The notes under the pieces are model-generated. The model saw only the letters and a program-made list of their open reading frames with translations. It did not search any database and was not told the DNA's origin. Shown here piece after piece: positions 50,952-59,692 of a stretch of DNA of 64,000 bases. A program made the position numbers and the translations under genes. Each line of letters begins with the position of its first letter. Position 1 is the first letter of the stretch. Source of the stretch: JAVKBW01 sp040222995 (lineage in GTDB: Bacteria; Pseudomonadota; Alphaproteobacteria; UBA8366; Aestuariispiraceae); contig JAVKBW010000042.1 of the NCBI GenBank assembly GCA_040222995.1, positions 1 through 64,000 of the forward strand. The letters are read 5' to 3'.

Positions 50952-52970
50952 TCACACAAACAGCGCCGGGTTGCGGCGACGGCTATCAGTGACCGCGGCG
51001 ACGCTGCGTTTCTCGATCGAGCCGTTCAGCTCGCGGATCATCGCTTCCAGCCGGGCCAGGCCCTGCCGGTCCGCGCCGCGCGCGTCGATCTGGTAGACGT
51101 CGCCGCCGGACTTGCCGCCGACGCCGGCGATCGCCTTCGTCACCGAGGCCGGGATGATCGTGCCGGCGGTTTTCGGGATGTCGATTTCCGGGCCTTGCTC
51201 GCCGACCAGCCGCGCCTTGCCGGCCGGGTAATCGCCGCCCGCCGCGAACGGCGTGATCAGCGTGCCCGGCGTCGGGCCGACCCCGGCCAGCGACGAGCCG
51301 CCGAAGAACGACGATCCCAGCTTGAACAGGCCGGACAGAATTCCACCCCCGCCGCCGGATCCGCCCGCCGCCTGCGCGGCGTTCAACCGCAGCACCGATT
51401 GCAGGATGTCCTGCAGGGCCGACACCGCGACGCTGCGCAGATCGCCGTAGCCGCTCGCCAGGTCGCCGACCGAGCGCAGCAGCGTGCTATCAATCGACCG
51501 CGACAATTCTTGCGTCGCCCGCATTTCCTCTTCCAGCGCCCGGCGCGCCTCTTCCGACACCCGTTCGTTTTCACGGCTGCGCTGTTCCGTCGCCGTCTCT
51601 CGGATTTTCCCGACTGCTTCGGCATATTCCTCTTCCGACAGCAGCCGCTGGTTCAGCGAGGCAATGGCTTCCTGTTCAAGCCGGGTGATCCGCTGAAACT
51701 CGCTCTCAAACGTGCGACGGTGTTCCTCATCGATCCGTTGTATCAGCCTAAGCTGGTCCTCTTCCAGTTTCTGTAAAGCGTCGTTGCGGTCGCCAGGGCG
51801 CGGCCCCGTGCCGGGTGCAAATCCGCCGTCCGTCTGGCCGCCCGGTATGGTTACCCGCAGCGCACTGCTTTCGCTGTCCAGACGGACATCATTGTTCAGC
51901 TTGTCCAGCCGCGCCTGCAGCGCGCCGAGCGCCTGTTCGGCCTCGTAAATATCCTTTTTTGTGCGCGTGATGACTTCCGGCACGCCGCTTCCCAACGGCG
52001 ATTGCAGAAAACGAAGTTCGTCATTCAGCCCGTTAAGTTCTTCCCGCGCTTCCTGCATCTGCGTCGTCAGGATGGAAATTTCCGTGCGGGCCGAAACGTC
52101 GGAAATCAGGCCAAGATTGTACGCGACCTCTTCCAACCCCCGGACCAACGGCGGCAGACGGTCAAGGAAGGCCTGCATCAGCGCCGAGATCGCCGGCGTC
52201 AGCTGCAGCACGGCGGCGCGGAAACGGGTCGTCAGCGAAGAAGTCAGCAGGTTAAACTGGTCGTTCACCTTTTCCGCGTTGCGGATCAGGTCTTCCTCCA
52301 AAACAAGGCCGAAGCGCCGCGCTTCATCGCGATAGGCCTGTACGCCCGTCGCGCCATCGCGCATCAGGTTGACCAGGGCAGCGCCTTCGCTGTCGAACAG
52401 CTTGAAGGCAATCCGCAGCTGTTCCTGCTCGGATTCCGCAGAGGCGATGACGTTGGCGAAATCCTCGAACACGTCGATATTAGACCGCATCGTGCCGTCG
52501 GTGTTGCGCACTGCGACACCGTACTGTTGCGTTGTTTTCAGCAACTCGCCCTGGCCCTTCGCCGCCTCGCCAAGCCGGCGAGAAAACCGTTGCAGCGAAA
52601 GGTCGAGCGTGTTTTGCGAAACGCCGGACTGATCGGCCGCGAAGCGCAGCTCCTGCAGCGCGTCGGTAGCGAAGCCGGTCTTGTCGGCAACCTTGCCAAT
52701 GGCATCCGCCGCCTTCAGCGAATTGGTCAGCAGCAGGCCGATCGCCCCGGCGCCGGCCACGGCGGCAAGGCCGATACGGAGCGGCGGCAAACCACCAGCA
52801 AAGGTTTTTAACGATCGCGACAGTTTCAGAAACCCGCCGTCCAGCTTTCCAAGACTGCGGTTCATTTTCGCTTCGGCGCTGCTCAGCTGCGACCGCGCGC
52901 GGCGCAAATCGACCTCGAAGGCCGATGTTTCGGCCCGCAGATCGGCGTTCAGGGTTGCTACTGTTGTCAT
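50952..52970 (-). CDS. Phage tail tape-measure-like protein
   Basis: 672 residues. The N-terminus (LNADLRAETSAFEVDLRRARSQLSSAEAKMNRSLG) is typical of lambda-like tape-measure proteins. A hydrophobic stretch lies at about 67-85 (AAVAGAGAIGLLLTN), as in most of these proteins. Long coiled-coil helices are predicted at about 305-355 and 395-500, and the Gly/Ser-rich segment near 545-580 precedes a compact C-terminus. In tailed phages this protein sets tail length and helps DNA passage. No other tail gene is present here, which is odd. AAAGGA is eight bases before ATG 52970. Confidence 0.82.
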   Translation of the reverse strand: MTTVATLNADLRAETSAFEVDLRRARSQLSSAEAKMNRSLGKLDGGFLKLSRSLKTFAGGLPPLRIGLAAVAGAGAIGLLLTNSLKAADAIGKVADKTGFATDALQELRFAADQSGVSQNTLDLSLQRFSRRLGEAAKGQGELLKTTQQYGVAVRNTDGTMRSNIDVFEDFANVIASAESEQEQLRIAFKLFDSEGAALVNLMRDGATGVQAYRDEARRFGLVLEEDLIRNAEKVNDQFNLLTSSLTTRFRAAVLQLTPAISALMQAFLDRLPPLVRGLEEVAYNLGLISDVSARTEISILTTQMQEAREELNGLNDELRFLQSPLGSGVPEVITRTKKDIYEAEQALGALQARLDKLNNDVRLDSESSALRVTIPGGQTDGGFAPGTGPRPGDRNDALQKLEEDQLRLIQRIDEEHRRTFESEFQRITRLEQEAIASLNQRLLSEEEYAEAVGKIRETATEQRSRENERVSEEARRALEEEMRATQELSRSIDSTLLRSVGDLASGYGDLRSVAVSALQDILQSVLRLNAAQAAGGSGGGGGILSGLFKLGSSFFGGSSLAGVGPTPGTLITPFAAGGDYPAGKARLVGEQGPEIDIPKTAGTIIPASVTKAIAGVGGKSGGDVYQIDARGADRQGLARLEAMIRELNGSIEKRSVAAVTDSRRRNPALFV

Positions 52971-53093
52971 TCAACATTCCTTTCGAAAAGGTGCCGGCCG
53001 CGCGGGAATGGAGACTCCCGCCGCCGGCGCTGGACCGTTATTTATAGGCGGCACCTGTCCAGTGGCCGCCTTCCGAGCGGTGAAGCCGGAAAA

Positions 53094-54287
53094 TCAGGAC
53101 GTAGCAACCTTGATCAGCTTGATTGCCTTGTCATCGATCAGCTTTCCGCCGACACGCTGGCGGACATAGAATTTCACATAGCCAGGCGTCGTGATGTTGT
53201 TATCGATGGTGATCGACAGCGCGCTGCGATCGACAATCGTGTAGGCACGCCGCCAGTTGGCGAAGGCGACCGGGAAGGCATTCGCGCCGATGTCCGGCAT
53301 GTCTTCCGCTTCCTGGACGGGATAGCCCAGCAGCCGGGCCGGCTCACCTTCACGCATGGATTCGGTCCAGATATACCGGCCGTCACCATCCTTGAATTTG
53401 CGGATAACGCCGGCGGTTGCGCTGTTCATCAGCCAGGATACACCCGGCCCCTGCCTGTATTTCGGCTTCATCGAGTAGACGCAATCAAGCAGCGCATCGA
53501 CCGGGTTGCCGGGCGGTGAATCCAACCGATCATTCGCAAACCCGTCCGATTTCCCGGTCGGGATATACTGGATGGCACCGAACGCGCGGGCCGGGCTGTC
53601 GTTATCGCCGGTCGCAACCTTCGACCCGTTCAGGAAACCGGTCGGCTTCTTGGTGCCATTACCGGTGATGAACGCCTGGGATTCGGCGATTGCCAGTTCT
53701 TCCGATACGCTATCGATTAACCAATCTTCGACGTTAAACAATATGTCCTGCAGCGCTTCTTCCGTCACCTTCGGATAGGCATAGACAATACCTTGGGTTG
53801 GCGCGACTTCCTCCAGCTGCGGTGTGTCCGTTTCAGATCGGGAATCGGTTTCACCGACCCAGCCGGATGACGTGCCGTTGATGTCGACCAGAATCTTGAA
53901 ATCGCTTGTCGATGCACTGATAACACGCGCCAGCGAGCGGATGGGATTCAGTTCGCGCAGCCGTTTGGAAATTTCCATGTGGATGGATTCGGGCACGGCA
54001 TAGCCGCCAGCTGCATCGCTCTGCAGGTCGACCGCCTTTGCATCCAGGTCGGCGATAAGTGTCCGGTCGTTCGGTTTGCGAATCCATTTCAAGAACGCGT
54101 TCTTGTGTTCCAGCTTTTCGCCGGAAACCTGACACATTGGATCACCGAGCGCATGACGGTTGCCATTCAACTCGATCTGGTCCAGGCGGTTTTTCACATT
54201 CTCCGTGCGATCGTCGATCGCTTTGATGGCAGCCAGGGTATCGCGGTGATAACCGTCCAGCGCCTCAATCACTTTTTCAGGTTCCAT
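53094..54287 (-). CDS. HK97-family phage major capsid protein
   Basis: 397 residues. An N-terminal helical delta/scaffold domain (about 1-75, coiled coil NVKNRLDQIELNG) is expected to be removed by the adjacent protease. The HK97-fold body follows from about residue 85: GGYAVPESIHMEISKRLRELNPIRSLARVIS, SETDTPQLEEVAPTQGIVYAYPKVTEEAL, and GAIQYIPTGKS. The GYPV-type motif LLGYPVQEAEDMP and FANWRRAYTIVDRSALSI near the end are classic. Two bases separate it from the protease gene. A short GC hairpin lies at 53002-53021 downstream. Confidence 0.93.
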   Translation of the reverse strand: MEPEKVIEALDGYHRDTLAAIKAIDDRTENVKNRLDQIELNGNRHALGDPMCQVSGEKLEHKNAFLKWIRKPNDRTLIADLDAKAVDLQSDAAGGYAVPESIHMEISKRLRELNPIRSLARVISASTSDFKILVDINGTSSGWVGETDSRSETDTPQLEEVAPTQGIVYAYPKVTEEALQDILFNVEDWLIDSVSEELAIAESQAFITGNGTKKPTGFLNGSKVATGDNDSPARAFGAIQYIPTGKSDGFANDRLDSPPGNPVDALLDCVYSMKPKYRQGPGVSWLMNSATAGVIRKFKDGDGRYIWTESMREGEPARLLGYPVQEAEDMPDIGANAFPVAFANWRRAYTIVDRSALSITIDNNITTPGYVKFYVRQRVGGKLIDDKAIKLIKVATS

Positions 54288-54289
54288 GA

Positions 54290-54961
54290 TTAATTACTCT
54301 TTCTGATAATTGATTTCAGTTCATCCTGCCGGCGACGGATTTCCGCTACCAGCTGATCGGTTTTTTCAGGATCCGCACCATCTGCATTGCGCAGCGCTGG
54401 ATATCCCCCGTGGCAAACGGCTTTCGCCGCACTGCGACTCAGGCCGGAACCCCGCAGCAGCTTTTCCAGGTCGGTTTTGGTTTCGATGGATTTCACAGCC
54501 TGGACCATTGCGGCCGAATTGGCGGCAAAGGTCACCAGCGAGATTTCCCACAAGTCAATTTCCGATAGCGTCACCAGGCCGGATTCTTCATCGACCAGCG
54601 ATTTCTTCGGAACGAAGCCGATGGACAGGCCATCGAGTGCGCCGGATTTCAGCAAGGCGTGCGCATCGCGGCCGCGCCTTGTTTCCAGTTCGATCTGGCC
54701 TTTCACAAACAGGCCATATTCGTCTTCGCGAAGTTCCGTCCAGGTGCCGATCGGTTCGGCGGCGCTGTGTTGCCACAGCATTTTGATGCCCTTTGATCCG
54801 CGCTCCCTCAGCGTTTCGCTGAATGCGCCAGGCGCAACCTTTTCGCCGTAGGAGTCGACGACATCGAACACAGATCCGTAACCGGAAAACTCGCCAGTCT
54901 TTTCGACGGTGGCGCGTTTCAGTGACAGGGCCGGTGATAGTCTGAGATTGTTTGTGGACAC
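54290..54961 (-). CDS. HK97-family prohead protease
   Basis: 223 residues. Herpesvirus-assemblin-like protease: FSGYGSVFDVVDSYGEKVAPGAF near 25-47, catalytic His65 in MLWQHS, and Ser112 in LDGLSIGF. It matures the capsid by cleaving the N-terminal domain of the next gene's product. GTG start at 54961 with an AGGGG ribosome site. The C-terminal 60 residues are helical and charged and may act as scaffold. Confidence 0.92.
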   Translation of the reverse strand: MSTNNLRLSPALSLKRATVEKTGEFSGYGSVFDVVDSYGEKVAPGAFSETLRERGSKGIKMLWQHSAAEPIGTWTELREDEYGLFVKGQIELETRRGRDAHALLKSGALDGLSIGFVPKKSLVDEESGLVTLSEIDLWEISLVTFAANSAAMVQAVKSIETKTDLEKLLRGSGLSRSAAKAVCHGGYPALRNADGADPEKTDQLVAEIRRRQDELKSIIRKSN

Positions 54962-55120
54962 AATTCACCCCTCGATTGCACAAAAACGTCATTGATGCAG
55001 GTTGCATCGTTGTCGCTTCGGCGGCCGGCATTGCGCTACGGCGTTGAAGGGTGAAGGTCTGCATTGCGCAGAATTCCACGACATCACGTTACGCCTGTTC
55101 GTCGGAATGTCCAGAGCGAA

Positions 55121-55330
55121 TCACATGTCCAGCTTATCTGCCATTCCGCGCAGCCATTTCGCGACTGCCCGGCCGTCGCCGTGCCGCAACCCATGCTCGA
55201 TGGCCAGCATCAACAAGCCGGTTGCGATGGATGTGTCAGCGGATCCTCGACGGTGAAACCGGGCGCAGATCGGCCGAAGCTTTGCCGCAATCCGCTTGGC
55301 GTCCTCAATGTTTTTTTCTTTGTCGGTCAT
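55121..55330 (-). CDS. Element-encoded small helical protein, paralogue 2
   Basis: 69 residues. The pattern T-S-I-A-x-x-L-L-M-L-A-I-E followed by G-x-A-V-A-K-W-L-R-G-M-A-D-K-L-D corresponds to the same pattern in the preceding gene, so the two look like diverged tandem duplicates. Its ATG overlaps the stop of that gene. No known family. Confidence 0.65.
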   Translation of the reverse strand: MTDKEKNIEDAKRIAAKLRPICARFHRRGSADTSIATGLLMLAIEHGLRHGDGRAVAKWLRGMADKLDM

Positions 55331-55551
55331 GCCTGGCCTTGGACGTTGGCCGGATCAATTTCATCGGCAGCCTTGCGCAGCCAATCAGCTGCAGCAGCCG
55401 GCCCGTTTTCATAGCCTGTAATTTCGACCGCCAGCGCCAGCGCAGCCGATGCCAAGCTGTTTCCCCCGACCCCGCCGCGCGCCAGCTTGTCCGCCGCCGT
55501 TCGAAACAGCGCCAGCGTTTGATCTGTCTGATTTTGTTGCGCTTCACGCAT
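55327..55551 (-). CDS. Element-encoded small helical protein, paralogue 1
   Basis: 74 residues, with LASAALALAVEITGYENGPAAAADWLRKAADEID-type C-terminal half shared in pattern with the next gene. A strong GGAGGA ribosome site precedes ATG 55551. It is the first gene after the CTGACA-rich region and probably begins the capsid-side transcript. Function unknown. Confidence 0.65.
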   Translation of the reverse strand: MREAQQNQTDQTLALFRTAADKLARGGVGGNSLASAALALAVEITGYENGPAAAADWLRKAADEIDPANVQGQA

Positions 55552-55912
55552 GATGATTCCTCCATTGTTGAAAAAAAGTTTCCCAAAACTCGCGCGCCCA
55601 AATTTTGTCCTGGGAAATGGTCTAGACGCCAACGAGATGCAGGGATTTGACCCCCCCTCCCTCAATTTCGCGCAAATAAAAGTTTTTCTATGGGTACGGT
55701 CTAGACGGTGCGCGTTCCAGAGATTGAGACCCCCTACCCCGCCTGTCTTTGTCAGTATGTCAGCCGTCAGCGGCCCTATTGTTTTCTCTTTCTTCTTTCT
55801 TAGTAGTTTGCAAAACAATGTAGGACTGACACGCTGACACCGCTGACAAGCGCAGTTTTCTGCCATTCCTGTCTTTGAAAAGACTGACAGAAACAGGTGA
55901 TTCCGCTGACAT
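55552..55912. other. Non-coding, repeat-rich region beside the helicase gene (candidate replication origin)
   Basis: 361 bp without a credible gene. It holds five CTGACA hexamers at 55826, 55834, 55843, 55884 and 55906, and two inverted copies near 55750 and 55758. It also has a GTCTTT-GA-AAAGAC dyad near 55871-55884, and two ggtctagac copies. A pyrimidine-rich AT tract lies around 55780-55800. Position next to a P4/D5-type helicase suggests an origin; promoter function for the next operon is also likely. Confidence 0.55.
55619..55706. repeat. Two copies of palindromic ggtctagac, 79 bp apart
   Basis: The copies are 55619-55627 and 55698-55706. The core gtctagac is a perfect palindrome. They lie between the small-gene operon start and the CTGACA cluster, consistent with protein-binding sites. 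Confidence 0.5.
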
Positions 55913-57286
55913 TCAGCCCATATCATCGTCTTCATCCTCGCTGTCAGTGAAATCAGCCAGGCTGAACACCTCGAATCCGCTGACACATTGGGCTGTTCTG
56001 GTCACCTTCCCGTCGGTTGATCGTGGCCGCACGCTGGCCACCGGCAGCCCGCGCTCGCGCGCCGCCTTGCCGATCTCCGTCGATGTCACACCGCGCCGGA
56101 GATCAATCGTCGCCAGCTTGGCCAAATGAGACAGCGGCAGGTTGTTGCCCTCGCGCGGCCGCAGGTGATTGGCCAGCCAATCGACCACCGGATTGGATTC
56201 CTGTTGCCACTGATCCAGCACGCCGGCCCGGCCTTCAGGTTCGGTAAATTGCCCGCGCTGGCGGATCAGGCGCTTCGCGCCCTCGACAGCCCAGGCGAAC
56301 AGTCCCGGCAGTTCGGCCTGCAGCTTGTCGCGAAAATCCGGATCCTGATCGCGCTTCGCCACAACCTGCGTCATCGGCACAATCAGCAGCCGGTTGAACA
56401 CTTCCGCCGTCCGGCCTTTCATCTTCGGGAATTCATTGGTGCCGATAACGTGCTTGGCAATCGGCAGGTACATCTCAACAGGCTCGTATTTCGGATTCAA
56501 CATCACCTGTTCCTCGGTCGATACCAGAGTCTTGAACCCGCTGTCGCGGACCAGCGACTGGCCCGACAGTTCGGACATCACGTTCAAAAGCTTGCCGCGC
56601 AGCACGGTCAGCTTCACCGGGTCGTCCATCGCATCGACCGACAGCGCGCAGCAGGCATCGCGCCCGACCAGCTGCTGCAGCATCCAGATCACTTCCGATT
56701 TGCCGGTGTCGCCCGGCCCGTACATCATGAGCGCCTTCTTGAACCGCGCATGCGGCAGCAGCACGTAGCCGGCGAATTCCTGCAGCGCCACCGCCCGGCT
56801 GTCCAGCGTGCCGTCCGGCTGGCCGAACCACATTACCAACGCGCGATCCCAGGTCTCCGCCACAGCGTCCGGGTCGTAGTCGTGCGGCAGTACACGTTCC
56901 AGCATGTCGTCGCGGTTGTGCGATCGATGCCGGCCGCTGGCCAGGTCGAGCACGCCCGTCTTTAGCGGAATCTCCGTTCCCGCGACCCGGCCGAATTTCA
57001 GATCCGCATCGAGCGAGAACATCGCGAGATTTTCCCGTACTTCAGCACGGAAACTTTTCGCTTCCGCCACCCGTCCGGCGTTATCATGAATCAACTTGTT
57101 CAGTTCGGTTTCATGAATCCGCCGCCATTGGTGCCGATCCGGGTTATAGAAATAGATTGTGCCGGTTGCGGTCGCCCGGAAATTGTCTGTCGCGACCATC
57201 GCCCGCGCAACGTCCGCCGGCTTTACCGGTTCGCTGCCGCTCCGCTTGCCATGCGGTCGACTCTCACCATCAAAGCCGCCAGCCAT
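55913..57286 (-). CDS. P4/D5-type SF3 helicase (phage/plasmid primase C-terminal family)
   Basis: 457 residues. A D5_N-like helical region spans about 70-165. The SF3 helicase domain has Walker A GPGDTGKS at 190-197, Walker B-like VMSELSG near 240 and the sensor region HVIGTNEFPKMKGRT near 285-300. A winged-helix end domain follows. Full-length P4 alpha proteins are much longer and carry an N-terminal primase; here only a short N-terminal segment precedes the helicase, so no primase site is visible. It probably starts element replication after induction. Its ATG overlaps the stop of the AlpA-like gene. Confidence 0.88.
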   Translation of the reverse strand: MAGGFDGESRPHGKRSGSEPVKPADVARAMVATDNFRATATGTIYFYNPDRHQWRRIHETELNKLIHDNAGRVAEAKSFRAEVRENLAMFSLDADLKFGRVAGTEIPLKTGVLDLASGRHRSHNRDDMLERVLPHDYDPDAVAETWDRALVMWFGQPDGTLDSRAVALQEFAGYVLLPHARFKKALMMYGPGDTGKSEVIWMLQQLVGRDACCALSVDAMDDPVKLTVLRGKLLNVMSELSGQSLVRDSGFKTLVSTEEQVMLNPKYEPVEMYLPIAKHVIGTNEFPKMKGRTAEVFNRLLIVPMTQVVAKRDQDPDFRDKLQAELPGLFAWAVEGAKRLIRQRGQFTEPEGRAGVLDQWQQESNPVVDWLANHLRPREGNNLPLSHLAKLATIDLRRGVTSTEIGKAARERGLPVASVRPRSTDGKVTRTAQCVSGFEVFSLADFTDSEDEDDDMG

Positions 57287-57492
57287 TACCGAACCAGCGC
57301 CCGGGACTCGCTCGCTATCTCAAGCAGTTTTTCGCGGACGGCTTGCCGGCTGAAATACCGGGTGTTCCCGAGCCTGACCGGCGCGGGCAGATGCCCCAAC
57401 CGAACCTTGCGTTCGACCGTTCGCAGATGCATTCCCAGCTCTTTGGCCAGGTCATCGATGGAGATGAAATCTTCAAGAATATCGCTAGACAT
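57286..57492 (-). CDS. AlpA/excisionase-like HTH protein
   Basis: 68 residues with a MerR-type winged helix-turn-helix: ISIDDLAKELGMHLRTVERKVRLGHLPAPVRLGNTRYFSR, as in AlpA and phage excisionases. GGAG is eight bases before ATG 57492, preferred to ATG 57519. It lies between the integrase side and the helicase gene, the usual place for an AlpA activator or excisionase. Probably controls integrase and/or directs excision. Confidence 0.82.
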   Translation of the reverse strand: MSSDILEDFISIDDLAKELGMHLRTVERKVRLGHLPAPVRLGNTRYFSRQAVREKLLEIASESRALVR

Positions 57493-57558
57493 CAGGTGAC
57501 TCCGTAAGTTCGAAGTCATCCTAAATTCTTATAAATCGGATCGCTAAACGGTGATCCG

Positions 57559-58179
57559 TTAGATTTTGCCGCTTTCGATGTCTTTTCTTAGTCGGGCTAT
57601 CTTTTTTGATGCCGTGTCTGCCTTATAATTAAGGTCGACTTGCGCCATGACATAGAGGCCGAGCTGCTCGTTCGATCGACGATCACCTGCCTTGATCAGC
57701 CGCGCAGCTTCCGCCAAAAACGGCGCCCATACCCTGCTTGCGGTTTTCGACCGCTCCCGATTGTATTCCGCCGTCCGCTCTTTAAGATGGCTGGTTTGCC
57801 GCTGGCCTGTTAGCGCATATTGTTCCCAGGAAATTTTCAATTGGAATTGCGTAATGAGCCGGCCCATAAGAACGCCGAAGCGCGCCGCGTCATCGGCATC
57901 GCCCTCCTCAATCATTTTCTTTGTGAAGAAGTGCAGATTCAAAATCCGTTGTGCAAAATCTTCGGGACTATCATCTTCATACTGGCCCATTCCATATCGG
58001 TCGACACCCAACGACTCGGCCCAAGAAACAACATTGTATACTTCGGCTCCATAGTTACCGCCGCCTTTGTCATACAACTCGTTCCAATTCTCCGCCCATT
58101 GCCGAATATCTTTGGCGCTGTAATTTCGGAGATGACGCTGCGTGATACCAGTACCACGCGTCTTAGTCTTATTCGCCAT
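57559..58179 (-). CDS. Element-encoded hypothetical protein
   Basis: 206 residues, soluble and mostly helical, with no family I can name. Charged helices dominate (KMIEEGDADDAARFGVLMGRL; KTASRVWAPFLAEAARLIKAGD). AAGGGG upstream supports ATG 58179, which overlaps the integrase end by 11 bases. Located between integrase and the AlpA-like gene, so it is likely an early gene. Confidence 0.7.
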   Translation of the reverse strand: MANKTKTRGTGITQRHLRNYSAKDIRQWAENWNELYDKGGGNYGAEVYNVVSWAESLGVDRYGMGQYEDDSPEDFAQRILNLHFFTKKMIEEGDADDAARFGVLMGRLITQFQLKISWEQYALTGQRQTSHLKERTAEYNRERSKTASRVWAPFLAEAARLIKAGDRRSNEQLGLYVMAQVDLNYKADTASKKIARLRKDIESGKI

Positions 58180-59407
58180 TTGACACCCCTTCGGCATTCC
58201 GGAATGTCGTTGTCGCGTCGCTGACATACGATCCGACCGCCTCCGTTGCCTCTCGCAACGGTTCGTCGAACAAGTGAGCATAACGCGCCGTCGTCGAAGG
58301 TTGCGTGTGGCCCAGCAGCGCCCCGACCATGGTCAGTGATGCGCCCCGGCTGGCCAGGATCGACGCGTACGTGTGCCGCAGGTCATGAATGCGAACGTCT
58401 TTTATATCGGCTTCCGCTTTGACCTTCGCCCAGAACTTTTTGATATCGGTCAACGGCTCGTCAGGTTGCCGGCCGGGACACACCCATTTGCTCGGTGTCC
58501 TATCCTGCATCTCACTCAGCAACTGCCGGGCCGGCGCGCTCAACGGCACACGGTGAATTTTCTTCTGTTTGGTATGCGACGATGGTTTCGTCCAGATACC
58601 GGTCTGCAGATCGAATTGGTCCCAGGTAGCCCGCAAAACTTCGTTGCGCCGTGCCCCGGTCAAAATCAACAGCCTGATAGCGTTCGCCGCCGTTTCCGCC
58701 CATCGAACCTGCGAATCGGAATAGACGCGTCCTTTAGCGCTCGGCGCAGCGGCCATATCAGCTGGCACACGCGTCAATGCATCAAACAGCCGCGCCATCT
58801 CTTTCTGCGACAGGTATCGTTCGCGGCGCTCCTCATGATACCGCTCTACCCCGCGACACGGATTGTCAGGCCGCATTTCCCATTTCATCGCCAGATTGAA
58901 CATGGTCGATGTCAACGCCAGCACACGGTTAGCGCGGTACGGTATAGACGCCATGCCGCGATGCAAATTCTCGATATCGACATACCGAACTTCTGAAACT
59001 TTCATGCGGCCGATCGCCGGCTTTATGTACATTTCCCAGGCGCAGGCGTCATCATTGCCGGTGCGCTTTCGCGTTGCATACTCTTGCAGGTAGCGTTTCG
59101 CCATATCATCGACGGTAGGCGCACCGCGATCGGCATGCCGGTCACCCATCGGATCTTCATTATGATAGACGCGCTGCATCAGGTTCTTGGCTTCACGGCG
59201 CGCTGCCTCGACACTCCAACCCGGATACTGGCCAATCGTATACCGTCGCTCTCGCCCTTTGATGCGGTAGTTATATACAAATGCTTTCACTGACCGGGCC
59301 GTGACGCGCACGCCAAACCCGCGAATATCGCTGTCATAAATGATCCGGGAACCGCTCGCCGGCGGGTCGAGAGACTTCACAAACGAGTCAGTGATTTTCA
59401 TAGCCAT
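58169..59407 (-). CDS. int: Tyrosine-type integrase (P4 family)
   Basis: 412 residues. An N-terminal DUF4102-like arm-binding domain is at about 5-90 (DSDIRGFGVRVTARSVKAFVYNYR), a SAM-like core-binding domain at about 100-190, and the catalytic domain at about 200-400. Catalytic residues are Arg253 (TGARRNEVL), His341 and Arg344 (HDLRHTYAS), His367 (LLGHTQ) and Tyr376 (TARYAHLF); all are present. It recombines attP with the tRNA-Ala gene. It lies 180 bases inside attR and points inward. A 20-bp end repeat overlaps its promoter region. Confidence 0.95.
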   Translation of the reverse strand: MAMKITDSFVKSLDPPASGSRIIYDSDIRGFGVRVTARSVKAFVYNYRIKGRERRYTIGQYPGWSVEAARREAKNLMQRVYHNEDPMGDRHADRGAPTVDDMAKRYLQEYATRKRTGNDDACAWEMYIKPAIGRMKVSEVRYVDIENLHRGMASIPYRANRVLALTSTMFNLAMKWEMRPDNPCRGVERYHEERRERYLSQKEMARLFDALTRVPADMAAAPSAKGRVYSDSQVRWAETAANAIRLLILTGARRNEVLRATWDQFDLQTGIWTKPSSHTKQKKIHRVPLSAPARQLLSEMQDRTPSKWVCPGRQPDEPLTDIKKFWAKVKAEADIKDVRIHDLRHTYASILASRGASLTMVGALLGHTQPSTTARYAHLFDEPLREATEAVGSYVSDATTTFRNAEGVSNGE

Positions 59408-59413
59408 TAGCGT

Positions 59414-59433
59414 CGTATCCGCACTGTGTCCGC
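59414..59433. repeat. 20-bp end repeat, right copy
   Basis: Same 20 bases as 49931-49950, here just upstream of the integrase ATG (59407) and 155 bases inside attR. Could let integrase or excisionase binding also repress integrase expression. Confidence 0.6.
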
Positions 59434-59587
59434 AATTTCATTGCGCGTTTCTGTCATTCTTTATACATGAAGTCTATCAGGAACGCCGCTTATTTATTGC
59501 ACAAGTCACAGAATTTAAAAGGATATTCAGCAAAACCACCAGTTTCTGCGGCTTTGATAGACACGGCAGCAGGCGAGCCACCTAAAC

Positions 59588-59632
59588 ATGGCATTCAAGA
59601 GGTCGAGAGTTCGATTCTCTTCGGCTCCACCA
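59588..59632. repeat. attR, 45-bp direct repeat (tRNA-Ala 3' fragment)
   Basis: Exact copy of 49816-49860. The 5' half of a tRNA is missing, so this is not a functional tRNA gene. Confidence 0.93.
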
Positions 59633-59634
59633 TC

Positions 59635-59662
59635 AAAACCCCTCGGGAAACCGGGGGGTTTT
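59635..59662 (+). terminator. Original host terminator of tRNA-Ala
   Basis: 12-bp stem aaaacccctcgg / ccggggggtttt (one G-T pair) with a GAAA loop and a following GTTTT. It also lies just after acr3 on the opposite strand. Confidence 0.8.
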
Positions 59663-59692
59663 GTTTTCCGGAAGACCGGTGCTTTTTAGCGA

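Noticed and set aside
59588..59632. Second tRNA-Ala gene
   Set aside because: Only the 3' 45 bases are present, with no 5' acceptor or D arm; this is attR.
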